Shown here one piece after another: positions 12,600 to 23,163 of a stretch of DNA of 64,000 nt. The DNA is taken from positions 34,287,679-34,351,678 of the forward strand of contig NC_087065.1 in assembly GCF_963678635.1 (NCBI RefSeq), written 5' to 3'. Position numbers and translations under genes: made by a program. Within the stretch, counting starts at the first letter, position 1. Every line of letters starts with the position of its first letter. Source of the DNA: Symsagittifera roscoffensis. Taxonomy: Eukaryota; Xenacoelomorpha; Acoela; Convolutidae. A model generated the notes under the pieces. It ran no database searches, was not told the DNA's origin, and was given only the letters and a program-made list of their open reading frames with translations.

Positions 12600-12860
12600 C
12601 CTCTTTGTCTCAAAACGAACTGCAGGTTTTTATCTTTTTAGTAGTTTTATTTATCATGAACGAGCTGGCTAGTTTTTGGTTGCTAATTGTTTTTATTTTC
12701 TTTGATTGTTTCCATTCAGAACTGTTTCAAAATTTAAATGTGAGCTATCATCCGGCAGAAATCAAAGTGTGGATAAAAAGCATTAGGATATCTGAGTTGT
12801 GATCATTTCCAAAGCATGCGTAATATGATATTCAATTTATCTAATTTGAGATGATTGACC
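12600..12860. other. No supported gene
   Basis: A 65-codon hydrophobic frame at 12605-12802 has no homologous copy and no known motif. I do not call it. Confidence 0.4.
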
Positions 12861-13868
12861 CGCACTTTATTGTTCCGACTTTCGATATGAAAGTAACGGA
12901 ATATTTGTGCTCGGGTGGGTTTTTTTCTTCAGACAAATTTCGACTTTTTAACCAGCCATTTTTGACGAAGTTTTTTTGATACTATTCAAAAAATATTGTT
13001 GTTCTGAGCCTAAACTTGAGAGATATTTCACCTGTGATCATTTTTCAGTTTTCGTAAAGTTGGGACAATTAACGCGCGATATATTTCGAGCAACTAACTC
13101 GTAAGCCGAGATTTATTCCGTCTTAGAAATTGTTCCAAATATGTTGAAGGAGTCGTATTTGCCAGAATTGATGTGTTACTAGGAGCAAAATTTATCATTT
13201 TGTTCTTAATATGACGTTTTCACAAAAAGTTTCCAATTTTTTTTCTAAAACTTTTTAAAAATTTTTTCAGGTTATTACTGCTCCTCAAAAGAAAGTTGGA
13301 ACATTCAGGGCTTCGCCCTGATACGAGCAGTCTTGTTGTTTCGACTTTCGTACGAAGGTAACAGAGTATTTGTGCTCGGGGTGGGGTTTTTTTTTCTTCA
13401 GACAAATTTCGACTTTTTAACTAGCCATTTTTGACGGATTTTAAAATACCATTCAAAAGGTATTGTTGTCTTGCGCTTAAATTCGAAAAGATGTTTTTAA
13501 CTGTGATCATTTTTCGTAAAGTTATGGGGGTTTAAAGATTGCCATTTTTACCAATTTGGGACAATTAACGCGCGATATATTTCGCGCTATTAACGCGTAA
13601 GCGGAGAGTTAATCCGTCCTAAAATCGTTCCAAATTGGTTGAAGGAAGCTTTTTTGCCATATTTGATTTGTTACAAGAAGCGAAATCTATAATTTTGTAC
13701 TTTATATGGCGTGTGGGGTGATGATTTTCATTAAAAAATTCAAATTTTAGAAAAAAAAATTCATTTTGTTTTATTTCAATTAATTTTTGAATGTTTTTAC
13801 TGCTCCATAAACTTTAAAAGGCACTCTGAACATTCAGGGCTCCGCCCTGATACGAGCAGTCTTGTTAC
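12860..13868 (+). repeat. Repeat D2: tandem pair, each ending in a TCAGGGC/GCCCTGA hairpin
   Basis: 12860-13335 and 13336-13868 align from CGACTTTCG(A/T)...GTAAC through TTTGTGCTCGGG, TTCTTCAGACAAATTTCGAC, GGGACAATTAACGCGCGATA, to TCAGGGCTTCGCCCTGA then TACGAGCAGTCTTGTT (TCAGGGCTCCGCCCTGA in the second). The last block forms a 7 bp stem with a 3 nt loop. Related ends occur at 48590-48670 and, inverted, at 52860-53050. This is a non-coding dispersed family, probably a MITE-like element. Confidence 0.7.
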
Positions 13869-14520
13869 TATTTGAAACTAAAGTTGCAAGAGTATTGCTG
13901 GAAGCATTAAAATCTAGTCGTTCATTTTCTTCAATTGGGAAGCAAATTTCCACAAATCTAGCAAAGCGCATTACAAAATTTTACTTCATTCTTGCAAATG
14001 GAGAGCAAATTTTGCCATAGCCTTGCAAAATGAATATAATTTTAAACATCTTGCCAGAATAGCGCTCGAAGAATGACTGGTAGTTCAACAAAAAATTACA
14101 TGGAGCGTTGTCATCTTCAAAACCGGTCGCCAACAAGACCGAAAGTTTGTCAAGGACCAGAAATTACCCAGTCGTCCGTTTGAAAACTGAACCTAAAAAT
14201 AAGAACAAAACTAGCTTATAAGATTGATCGCTAGTTCAAAAATTGATTCAAAGTAGACTTAAGTTGCAAAATGTCGTTCGAAACAGATTTGCTTATCGTA
14301 ACAGCTGTCACATTTAGCTTTAATAAAAATAGTTGGATCCAAATTTTGTGCAAAAACCAACTGAAAGAAAACAAAGTTGATTAAAAAAAGTAGTTTTTTT
14401 TGTTTTTTATATACGCAAAGTTGCGTGCGTATAGCTAACAAGCTATTTTTGAAAAATTACATCATTATAAATTAATGATAAATTACATATTATCAAATAA
14501 CAATTTGGGTTCTTCATATT
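13869..14520. other. Upstream of the ion-channel gene, no gene seen
   Basis: AT-rich sequence with no ORF of note. It may carry the promoter or 5' exon of the gene starting at 14521, but I can identify no element. Confidence 0.35.
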
Positions 14521-15215
14521 ATGATCATCCCGTTACTAGTTTTAACGTGGAGTTCGATCTTGTTCACAACGGGAAGCGAAACAAGCCACGAAAAAAGACT
14601 ATTGGAGTTCCTTGAAGACGAAATTCCAAAGCANNNNNNNNNNNNNNNNNNNNNNNNNNNNNNNNNNNNNNNNNNNNNNNNNNNNNNNNNNNNNNNNNNN
14701 NNNNNNNNNNNNNNNNNNNNNNNNNNNNNNNNNNNNNNNNNNNNNNNNNNNNNNNNNNNNNNNNNNNNNNNNNNNNNNNNNNNNNNNNNNNNNNNNNNNN
14801 NNNNNNNNNNNNNNNNNNNNNNNNNNNNNNNNNAAAGCGAGTGATTTCAAGCAGCTCTGTTCGACTCCTCGGTTTCAAGCCATACAAACCCTGCCATGAA
14901 ACTAACTCAGATTCCGACTCAACGTTCAACCGGGAAAGTTCGATTGAAACTGTAGACGAGGAACTGGAAACGAGGTCGACCTCCGGACACGAAATCAACA
15001 CAACAGATATGAATGTTGCTGCCGTCGGGTCCAACATGAATGTTGCCAAAGAAAAGAAATTCGAAAGAGCTGCATCGGTAGTGAGGAGCATAAACGAGGA
15101 AAGAGAATACATTCGAAGGAGGTTTGCCTCAGTTCTTGACCGCATTTTCCTTTGCTTGCACGTGACTGCTATGATTGCCGTTGGGCTATGGTTTATTGTT
15201 AAGTTCCATTCTTAG
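14521..15215 (+). CDS. Cys-loop ligand-gated ion channel (nicotinic-receptor-like), two ends with a scaffold gap between
   Basis: The left part (14521-14633) begins ATG with a signal-peptide-like start (MIIPLLVLTWSSILFTTGS) followed by HEKRLLEFLEDEIP, the position and style of the extracellular N-terminus of nicotinic-type subunits. After 200 N, the right part (14834-15215, ending TAG) has a polar loop, then an amphipathic helix with SVVRSINEEREYIRRRF, then VLDRIFLCLHVTAMIAVGLW as the fourth membrane segment, and stops a few residues later. That is the classic MA helix plus M4 ending of this family. The ligand-binding domain and M1-M3 are missing, presumably inside the gap. The right part may start mid-exon. 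It would form a pentameric channel in the plasma membrane. Subunit identity and ligand cannot be assigned. Confidence 0.7.
14634..14833. other. Scaffold gap of 200 N
   Basis: Exactly 200 N, the same length as the gap at 54834-55033, so the size is a placeholder. Most of a ligand-gated channel gene (about 300 or more codons) should fall here. Confidence 0.95.
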
Positions 15216-15935
15216 TACTAATTTGTGTAAGAATATGAAATTTAATATTATGGTAAATTTTAAAAAATTAACAACTTGAAAATATACCCCTTTGATGAAC
15301 TTAATCAACAAAAAAAGAGTAATTGTCAACAAAAGTTTTGAAGGAACTACAACCGAACTTTTGACCGAATTTTTGAGCTTCAATTAAACGACGCGGCTCG
15401 AGGTCCGCGAAGCTAGATGAAACCACAATGACCCAATTTTGGCAAAACCAGACTGTAATTATTTTAACTGCGAACCACTTACTGTAGCCTTGACCAACCT
15501 TGGCAACAAATTAATTTAGCGGTCAAGTTTGGTCCAGGTTATGCAAAAAACCTTCTGTGTGAGAGCATCCACCCATGTCGCAACATTTAACAAAAAAAGT
15601 TATCTATAAGAAATTTGTGTGTGGGATGGATTCGGACCCTCACGTTAGGCTCTTCATACATTGACGTTTACATTCTATATATACTACTTCAATCATATTG
15701 TAGCATTAGTTTACTTTCAAGCGTTAACATCCTCCGCTCTCAAAGAAAAAAGTGCTTTTAATCGTAATTCGAAAGACATCAAAAAATTTTAAAATAATTT
15801 TCTCAGTGTCGAGAAAAACTGTTGTAAAACTTTTTGTTTTTGGTTTCTTTTGGCCTAACTTTATTAAACGATTTTTTTTTTCTTTTTTCTAGTCATTTTT
15901 CTTCTTCAAAAACGGGTTTTTCAGTTGACCTTTTT
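15216..15935. other. No gene seen
   Basis: AT-rich sequence downstream of the channel gene. A GGATTCGGACCC stretch at about 15632 resembles a tRNA T-arm read on the minus strand, but there is no cloverleaf, so I do not call a tRNA. Confidence 0.4.
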
Positions 15936-16110
15936 TACTCTGACTGTCAAATATGCCTAAGGGTTCTTTTTGGCCAGATCTTTTTACCACATCACTCAGA
16001 AAGAAACGGCACTAATTTGAAATAACTTGTTTATATATTTATGAGACTAGGGTCGGAACATTATGTGCTACTTGCACAGAAACCGGCTATCTATTTTTAC
16101 CCAAACATCC
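15936..16110 (+). pseudogene. Third, decayed copy of the IAKLKRKxET-family segment
   Basis: ATATGCCTAAGG, then TTTTTGGCCAG, then ATCTTTTTACCACATCAC, and later TGTGCTACTTGCACAGAAACC and GGCTATCTAT follow the order of 5000-5165 and 11155-11290. The reading frame is not kept. Again the similarity runs across an acceptor-like T-rich CAG. Confidence 0.4.
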
Positions 16111-16840
16111 GTTCAACGGAACAAGCAAGCAGAAAAATGTAAGGCGTGAGCGCCTTCAAACTGGTAGGGTCACTGGAGAAAAAGCCTGAGAACTCTAAGA
16201 AATTTCCACAAAACAGTTGTACCGAGTTGTATGTTGCATGGCAATCGGAGGCGGATGTTGAGGGGCGGCGGGGACGGAGGGGGTTCGGACGCCTTTTTTC
16301 TACCTCAGGGATTGAAATCCTCACCAACCAAAGGGCCTTTTTAGTGTTCTGGGAGTGCTCGGAAAGTCAATTTGGTCGACCTTAAAAATGATCGACAAAT
16401 TTTTTTTCAATATTTAGTCAATAATCCCCCTCGAGAAAACCTTATATCTGCCTCTGGAGACCGATATTCTGCTGTAACGCCAGTGATATATGCTTTTTTT
16501 TCTCAAGACGCCGCCAGTTCTGTTTTTTTTTTACTTCGCGTTGCAGTGTTTTCTTACAATGCGCCACCATTACTTTGGCGGAGCAACTTAAAAAAAGATT
16601 GCCGGCTCGAAATAAGAAACAATTTTGGCAGCACGACATGAGAAAAGACCTTGAGCCTCGGCGACTCCAAGTTAAAAACTTTTGCTCTCTTCGTTGGTTT
16701 TGTGACACAAGAAAAGTTTTGGTGAGGCATTTGAAGATAAAACTGGAGACGCTTCCTAAAAATGTGGGACGCGACTTGAGAAAAGACTTAGGCAGCGCGC
16801 ACTTTAAAAAAGCTGGCTGCACGACTCAATAATATATTTT
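16111..16840. other. No recognised gene
   Basis: Several medium frames exist on both strands (16146-16385, 16372-16641, 16442-16822 minus, 16575-16832). All overlap one another and none shows a domain. A G-rich purine tract is present at 16245-16290. Confidence 0.4.
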
Positions 16841-16844
16841 GGGT

Positions 16845-17075
16845 TTTTTGATCCGTCGCGCCGGTCGCGGCTGTTTTTTTTTTCAGTCGCGCCGGTCCGG
16901 AAATGACAATTTTCATTCGCACTGGTTGTGCATTTTTTCATGTCACCAGTCGCGACGGTTTTTTGAGTCGCGCCGGTCGCGATGGTTTGCTTCAGTCACA
17001 CTGAATTATAATAGCCAAATGTTGGTCGCATCGATCTGAAATTGTCAACAAAAAGTCGCGCCGGTCTGTGAGTGC
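16845..17075 (+). repeat. Degenerate GTCGCGCCGGTCGCG repeat cluster
   Basis: The word GTCGCGCCGGT or a close variant recurs about six times (near 16853, 16886, 16948, 16966, 17056) separated by T-rich spacers of 20-90 nt. Its GC content contrasts sharply with the AT-rich surroundings. It is a degenerate short-period repeat. Confidence 0.6.
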
Positions 17076-17310
17076 CAAAAACTGCAGTACTTCCGGGCAA
17101 ATTTAGTTGCTCAAGACTTTTAACTACCAAAGCTTCCACATTTCTGTTTTTTCGCCAAAAAGCTGCGTTGTTAGGTTGTTTTCAGCAGATTTTCAGCTGT
17201 AGGGACTACATCAGTTTTTTTGATGTTTTTTTTTCATATTCTACCAAAAACTGCCGTGTTTCCAGCCAAATTTAGTTGGTCAAGACTTCTAACTACCAAA
17301 CCTTTCTTGT
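17075..17310 (+). repeat. Direct repeat, ~165 bp period
   Basis: CAAAAACTGC-GT-TTCC-G-CAAATTTAGTTG-TCAAGACTT-TAACTACCAAA occurs at about 17077-17135 and again at about 17245-17302. The next stretch (17400-17500) has short TGTGCAGGCGATT-like repeats. Confidence 0.55.
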
Positions 17311-18109
17311 TGCTGAGCAAATAGTAAATTAGGAATAAGTTTGAATTATAGTTGCATATAATGCAAGTTTGAACTATAGTTGCACATAATACTGGGACAG
17401 TAGCCGAGCCGAGCATATACACAGGCGAGAGTGACTCTATTTGTGCCAGCGATTTGTGCAGGCGATTACAGTCATACAGGCGACTTGTGCAGGCAATTTT
17501 TGGGCAGTTTCCGAGAATCGTTTAAACTGTAAAACGGACCCAACCCCATAACTTTTTGATGCTCTATCTTGCATAAACTCAAAATCCATGTGTTAATCCT
17601 TTCCTGTGCTATTTTTGAACACGATTCATAGAGTGTAACAACAGAATGGCAAAACACGGTAACAAGTATTAGACACTTTTTTCGACTTTTTTTTTAAAAA
17701 ATAACGAAAGACTCAGTTTGTTTTTGCAGAACTTTGGGCCAAATTTGAACCCTTGTATAAGAGCGAGTGTTATAGTTTTTCATGAATTTTTGGACCAAGA
17801 TTTTGGATTCATGTTGTTCCAACCTGGTTAACGTCTCATTATCAAAAACTGCAAAAAATCTGAAAAAAAAGACAAGAATGGACTTCCTAATAAAACGTAA
17901 CGCCCTCGACCGTAACGCTTGGAAGTTTCAGTCTAATTTACGTCAATTCAAAAAAACCCAGTCGTATAGATTAGTTTAAGCTCCGGCGACCTCCGGGTTA
18001 CTCCGAGTGGTTAAAGGGACTTTAACTTAGTTTATACGATGTCCCTAAATCTACACGAAATCTTTCGTAAAATAAATAAATCCGCGTCCCTTATTTTTTT
18101 CGTATAAAA
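17311..18109. other. No gene seen
   Basis: AT-rich sequence. The frames at 17472-17657 (minus) and 17782-17979 have no recognisable motif. The left end of the decayed BEL/Pao element may extend into this stretch, but I see no LTR. Confidence 0.4.
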
Positions 18110-19599
18110 CCGTTAATGGTTTTTGTTATTGGGGCAAGCTCGTTGCATCATGCTCTAGAAAAGCTACCCGCGTCATTCCAATATCAACTTGTTGAAACTT
18201 ACTTAGCCATGCCTGGTCTAAGTTTCAACCCAAACGCCGTTAATTCCCGTAAAACAGTACCACACTACTTAGCGTCATTTTTATACCATCAATTGAATAT
18301 TGTGATTTGGCATGACAACATAAATAACTCAAATAGTAGGCATCGCAGCAATAGCCTTAACCTTTAGTTCGAAGGTAAACTTGAAGCCATCGTAAAACGC
18401 TATCATGAGAAAATTAATGCCGTTGTGCATTGTCAACACACCGAAACTGAGGAAATAATTGAGAATTTATAAAGTTCAGGTATTCTAACCATCAGTTTAG
18501 TCGATCGTTTGATATCGTAACGTAAAGCTAAGGATAACCGTTTCCGCTAACAGTACTTGGCATTGCACCAGCCCGATAAATTAGAGATCAAAATTTTCCG
18601 GATCGTTCGCAGATACGGCGAAAAGCTCAGAACACTTGTTGCTAAGACAAAGAGGAAAAACAGATTGATTAGGAAGCAACGTGCGGACTTTAAGGAACGC
18701 ACTCTCAACTTAGTCAAATTGCAAGCCGAGGTTATACAGGACTTCAGCTCAGAAGCTACGCCTTGTATTGATGGTATAAGTTAGTGCATTTGTATTACAG
18801 TGCTTTAATGTCGTTTTGCTAGTTTTTTGTAATGAAATAAGGTTTGATACGTCCCTCTCCTAAACTGTAAAAACACATCCTAACAGTTTGTCTAAATGAA
18901 TCAGGAATTCGGTAGAAAAGTCCAAAAGCTTCTTGAGTCTCGGCGTATTTAGGAAATTGAGCTTCTCAATATTCATATATACGTTCAAGAAGCCATAGAG
19001 AACAAAAAACGAAGGGTGATTGTTGAGAATTATATCAAAAACGCAATTTTTTTTCCTGGGCAAGGCTTTTTTTCAAAAAAAGATGAGATAAGTCAAATAG
19101 TTGAAAATGCTAAAAATAGAGATAGGATTTGCAATAAGCTGGAACAAGAAAGATGTAACACAGCCACACGGGTTTTCAGATGCAAATCAGTGGGTTAATG
19201 CTGAGCCTGCCACGTCTGCTAATTTTGAAAATGTTCCATCACCATCGATATAAAACTAACTCATCATACTGTAGTTGTTTAGTTGTTTCGGCAAAATCCC
19301 CTGTAGGTCATCCTACCTACTTCAGTCAATTTTATAACCCGAATGTCGTATCGTGGTCCACTACAACTGCACCACCGACAGCCGCATTGAGCATCCCATT
19401 AACTTCCCAGAGCATCCCAGAGTCATCGCACGTATCTGAAGCAGTAGCACTTTTTGCTCCTCCAAAATCCGTAACTTTTTCCCACAATAGCGGTGGAGCA
19501 ATTTACTATTTCACTCAGCCACACGAACAAGTATTCTTGAAATCAACAAATACGTCGGATATTTCTTGCTCGTCCGGAAATCAGCCCTGTTTTTAGAAT

Positions 19600-20169
19600 C
19601 CGGCCGCATCGTGCGTATACCAAATTTGTCCCGAATCCACCATCACAATCGATATATCCGTTCGAGACTTAGCCGAAGTGTTCGCATCGAACAGGAAGGA
19701 TCCATTACCCGAACGGAAACTTTCCAAGTATGAAGAAAAATCGTTGGAATGGAATGAACGGGTAGGTCCGTTTCGGATTGCTGTTGATTCGCAACCAACG
19801 TTTTTGAATGACGTCACGCTGACATACCTTAAAACACTTGTAACCGGGAAAGCTAAGTTAGCAATAGCGGACTTTCTGTATTTAGGTCGAAAGTACAGAG
19901 ATGCACTAAATGTCTTTGAACGAAATTTTGTGCAGTCTAAAACCGTCGTGAGTGCCCACCTCGACAAATTTAACAGCGCTTCACCAGTGAAATTGCACAA
20001 TTTGGGAAGCATCATTCATTTTGCTTGTGTTATATCAAGTCTCGTTGGTGTGTTTCGATTATTGTCATATGCTGACAATCTGAAAGAAACCGCCATCTTA
20101 AATCAAGCTTTATGTAAATTGCCTGGCAAATATGAAGGAGTCTTGATCATTCTACCGGGTCAAGCGTAA
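19600..20169 (+). pseudogene. gag: BEL/Pao gag domain (DUF1759-like)
   Basis: The frame 19678-20169 contains LPERKLSKYEEKSLEWNE, GPFRIAVDSQPTFLNDVT, TYLKTLVTGKAKLAIADF, YRDALNVFERNF, then SAHLDKFNSASPVKLHN. This follows the BEL/Pao gag consensus (LP+L.LP+FdGd...W..F...F...v......lsd..Kf.yL...l.g.A...i.g......Y..A...L...fg). The N-terminal part before 19678 is frame-disrupted. It would have formed the capsid. It is isolated from an intact pol and not expected to function. Confidence 0.75.
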
Positions 20170-20369
20170 TTGCTATTGCTCCAAATTCTTTGATTTCAAT
20201 GAGTGGTTAAAAGAAAAAGCCGAAACGCATGAGCCTTCGAAAACTTTTCCTGTTAAAATCAAAAACCGAGGAGCTCGTCAAGACAAAAACTACCACCCGA
20301 GATTAAGCATTCAGTGCTAAGCCGAACAAGGTTGAATATCCTTTCGGCCCGCATTGCGCCGATAAACAT

Positions 20370-21320
20370 CCGTTATGGGGATGCAATGAAAAGAACCCTA
20401 CTCAAAGGGCAAAGATTTCCGCTGAGAAAAAACTCTGTTTCTCCCGTCTCCGAGTGAACCACATGTTCTGCAATTGTCCGAACTCTAGGAAATGCACTGA
20501 ACCTGAACTCGAAAGCACGCACAATGTACTCTTGCATGGAGCAGACCAAATTTTGCTCCCCGAAAGGAAGAAAACAAGTCTTCTACCGGAAAATTTCGAG
20601 CGGATAAACCAATGTTGTCTTGTTACGCATCCATCCGTGCAGTACGCTAAATGTCTTGTCCAGGTTATTGAATTAAGTGTTTCATTTAAGTCAAAAACCA
20701 ATAACGCCCTCGATTTTTGTGATTCCGCGAGCAATCACTCCTGGCTTTCCGCAAGCTTGGCCCGCCGTCTGAATTGTCAGGGAAAAAGTTGAATTGACCC
20801 TAAATAGTTTTAATTCAACGTATGTTATTCCGACCGAGTAAGTCGATGTCACACTATCCGCTGACATAATTAACAACGATTATACCTTCAATGTAACCGC
20901 TTACGTAAAGGATGAAATTAAGGTAGGGTCTCAAAAGGTTGATTTTCCGGCCCTTCAATAAAAATATCCATAACTGGAACCAATAAAGCCAGTTCGGTAT
21001 AGTTATTCGAACATCGATATGATTATTGGTCAGGATTATTTGTCTCTTATCAGCACATAAGCCCGCGTTTATTATATTCACGATGCAGATAAGAAAGCTC
21101 CAATGGCTGTTCGTCTGCCGGTAGGATGGGCTTTGAGTGGCCAACTCCCTTCATCGTCTGGGTTGTTGTCAACATGTTTTAAGTGCAATGCCAAGGACGT
21201 GGATATTGTTAGCCAAGTTAAAGCGTGGTATGAGTTAGAAAGCTATGGCGAATACACGCAAGCTGATGCTCGTTCTGCATCTTATCAGCGAGCGCATAGC
21301 CTTCTTGAATCAACAACATA
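20370..21320 (+). pseudogene. pol: BEL/Pao zinc knuckle, aspartic protease and linker
   Basis: At 20420-20530 the frame gives KKLCFSRLRVNHMFCNCP, RKCTEP and NVLLHG. This is the BEL/Pao CCHC/CCCH region followed by its typical H-x-LLH, with some cysteines lost. At 20700-20790 FCDSASNHSWLSASLARRL corresponds to the retropepsin segment (LLDSGSQ.SFIS..LA..L), with the catalytic motif altered to DSA. Further on, DMIIGQDYLSLIS (about 21013-21052) and APMAVRLPVGWALSGQL (about 21090-21145) match the conserved linker (vLIGqD.y......p.....T.lGW.l.G). Several stops interrupt it. Confidence 0.72.
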
Positions 21321-21339
21321 GCATGATGGTGAACGATGT

Positions 21340-22260
21340 TAGATAGGAATGTTATGGGCCGATGATAGCAGTTCTTTACCCAATAATTACTACTCAGCGG
21401 TGGCACAGTTCAAGACGCTTGAAAAACGGCTCCTCAAAGATAGTGATTTAAAGAGGACCTCGATAAAGGTTAGGTCATTCCGGTTAAATCGAGCGATCCG
21501 CAGCTCCGCTCCGTCCGTGAATGGTATTGTTCAGTGAACGAAAGGTAAGTTTCGTTGGGGGTTTTTTAACGGCGTGTCAAAATTACACGGCCAGTCTTTA
21601 AACAAATCTTTGCTCGTTGGGCCTGATTTATTGCAAATTTTGTTACACGCGTAAAAACGCTTTCGCCAATCAATTTGCCGTCTCCGCGGTCATTGAGGGT
21701 ATGTTCCTCCAGGTCGGGGTAACCCCTTGTGGTCAACCTTATTTGGTTTTTTGTGAAGCGAGGATGTCACATCGAATGTGAAAATTCTCCAGTATACTCA
21801 GCATATTTTCGGTGCTCGGCCTCCGACGAATTTCGCACTTCAGCAAATCGTCCAGGGATAACCTTGAAACTTTTTCTGAAGCATTTAGAGCAGTAATTGC
21901 TTGTTTCTACATGGACGAATACTTGGATTCAATGAAAAATGCAATGACGCAATGAGAGTAAGCAAGGTGAACCTTCTTAAACTGGGTGGATCAATGGTTC
22001 CATGTAAATAATGAAGATATTCCGCAGAGACTGGGACACGGAGAATATAGGCGGAATGCTTTAAAGAAAGCAGTTAGGTCAGGGTCCAAGCTTCCGTTTA
22101 GGCAATGAGTGGCCTTTCAAACCAAAACTGGAAGTTTTAAGTGAAATCCTTTCAAAAAAATCTGTGGACGACACCATAGACAACTCTATACATGCTCTCA
22201 CGGACACTTCGAAGCGGTCGCAGGCTTTATTTGTTTGAGAGAATTTTAGTAGAGTTACGA
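21340..22260 (+). pseudogene. pol: BEL/Pao reverse transcriptase
   Basis: LLWADDSSSLPNNYYSAVAQ then LEKRLLKDSDL (about 21350-21450) is the N-terminal RT segment. NGVSKLHGQSLNKSLLVGPD (about 21570-21630) matches G.SLN..LL.GPDL. HIFGARPPTNFALQ and ACFYMDEYLDS (about 21895-21930) hold the palm motif, YMDE where BEL/Pao normally has YMDD or YVDD. Frame shifts and stops break the domain, and the last Asp of the catalytic pair is Glu. It is dead. Confidence 0.75.
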
Positions 22261-22279
22261 AACTCCGGCGATACATTTG

Positions 22280-22520
22280 CTTTACGTTGAGGTTATTGCA
22301 GGTTATGAAACTTCAGCGATACGTTTGCTCTATCTTGAGGTTATTGCAGGTTACCTTGTCGCATTGCAGGTTACTCACCGTTTATTGGCTCAGGTGGCAT
22401 CATTCGTTCCAGGGACGGATTCAACGCTTAGCCGAAATCAGTTTTGAAACTAAGCATCCCTTCATCTTAAATTATGGCCATAAATTTTTCTACAAAACTC
22501 AGATATCTCTGAATCAGCGA
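22280..22520 (+). pseudogene. pol: BEL/Pao integrase, N-terminal fragment
   Basis: RIQRLAEISFETKHPFIL then NYGHKF resembles the start of BEL/Pao integrase (GRL..a.is...KHPiiLp..h). No DDE core follows, so the element appears truncated here. The AACTTCAGCGATACG and TTATTGCAGGTTA words are repeated in tandem at 22260-22370. Confidence 0.55.
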
Positions 22521-22540
22521 TAATGTTTCCTGTCAGCTCA

Positions 22541-23163
22541 ACCCGGGTAAGTGCCGAAATCTGATCTTTTCTTAAGTAGGACCTCTACCCGGGTTTATAT
22601 TCACTCGGTAACACGAAATGTCAATAAACAGGCTGTGAAAATGCACCCTACAGAAGCACAACCGTTTATCTGGTTGAACATATATACTCAGAGCAACATA
22701 TTACAAATCTGGGTAATTTAAATACCGTTATTGGCAAATCTGGTCATTAAAACTAACTGCTGTATTGTGCCATTATGTCGCCATTCCTGTTCGTTCGGTT
22801 GCAGTAATTCTAACCAATTTCATGTAACCCTAGCTCCAGAAATTGGACGATATCAAGCAAATTCTATCTCGCGAAACCTTCTTCACATCCTACCAGCGTG
22901 TGGTAACAATTTTTCTACATTGCAGCGTTTCTTATAAACCCAAACTGTTCAATTATTTGCCTCGAAAAAGGAAACTCGTTAACCTTAGTTTTTTCAAATC
23001 GTAACCCTACGAATTCGGCCATGTGCAAATCACAAGAACCGTAAGTGAACGTTCTATTCGGCTCGAATAAAAACATCAAACTGAAATGATCAGTTAATGA
23101 AGCTTGAAGGAAGGTGAAAATGAAGCAAGGTCTCTCTTAGTTTATGTTCAACTTGTTATTGTA
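22541..23163. other. Upstream region of the helicase-ankyrin gene
   Basis: No ORF is supported (22731-22937 lacks any domain). In the frame of the next exon a TGA sits at 23098-23100 and the first ATG is at 23164. An acceptor-like TCTCTCTTAG at about 23140-23149 leaves open that a 5' exon lies upstream. Confidence 0.4.

Larger units (their letters stand above)
7755..12600 (+). repeat. Segmental tandem duplication, copy B
   Basis: This is the second copy of the block at 2750-7745. It begins at the AAGTCAAATCAGAATAACTA motif and ends at GAGGCAAGTGAGAGTA, the same words found at the corresponding ends of copy A. The stretches not covered by the entries below hold no gene that I can support. The minus-strand frames at 7766-8128, 8098-8418 and 8506-8712 have no recognisable domain. 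Confidence 0.75.
18110..22540 (+). mobile_element. Degenerate BEL/Pao LTR retrotransposon
   Basis: In BEL/Pao order along the plus strand are: gag relics with a coiled basic segment (18557-18784), the conserved gag domain (19600-20169), a zinc knuckle and aspartic protease (20370-20800), the protease-RT linker (20820-21320), RT (21340-22260) and the start of integrase (22280-22520). Stops and frame shifts are frequent. I could not find LTRs, so the ends are approximate. The piece at 18116-18367 is included only by position. Confidence 0.75.

Noticed and set aside
12605-12802. Hydrophobic 65-codon ORF
   Set aside because: No homologous copy and no motif; AT-rich DNA gives such frames by chance.
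15620-15660. Possible tRNA gene on the minus strand
   Set aside because: Only a T-arm-like GGGTCCGAATCC stretch; no acceptor or anticodon arms.
16845-17310. CRISPR-like array
   Set aside because: Repeats are degenerate, unevenly spaced and in eukaryotic DNA.
22731-22937. 68-codon ORF before the helicase gene
   Set aside because: No similarity to BEL/Pao integrase or to the helicase, and no start context worth noting.
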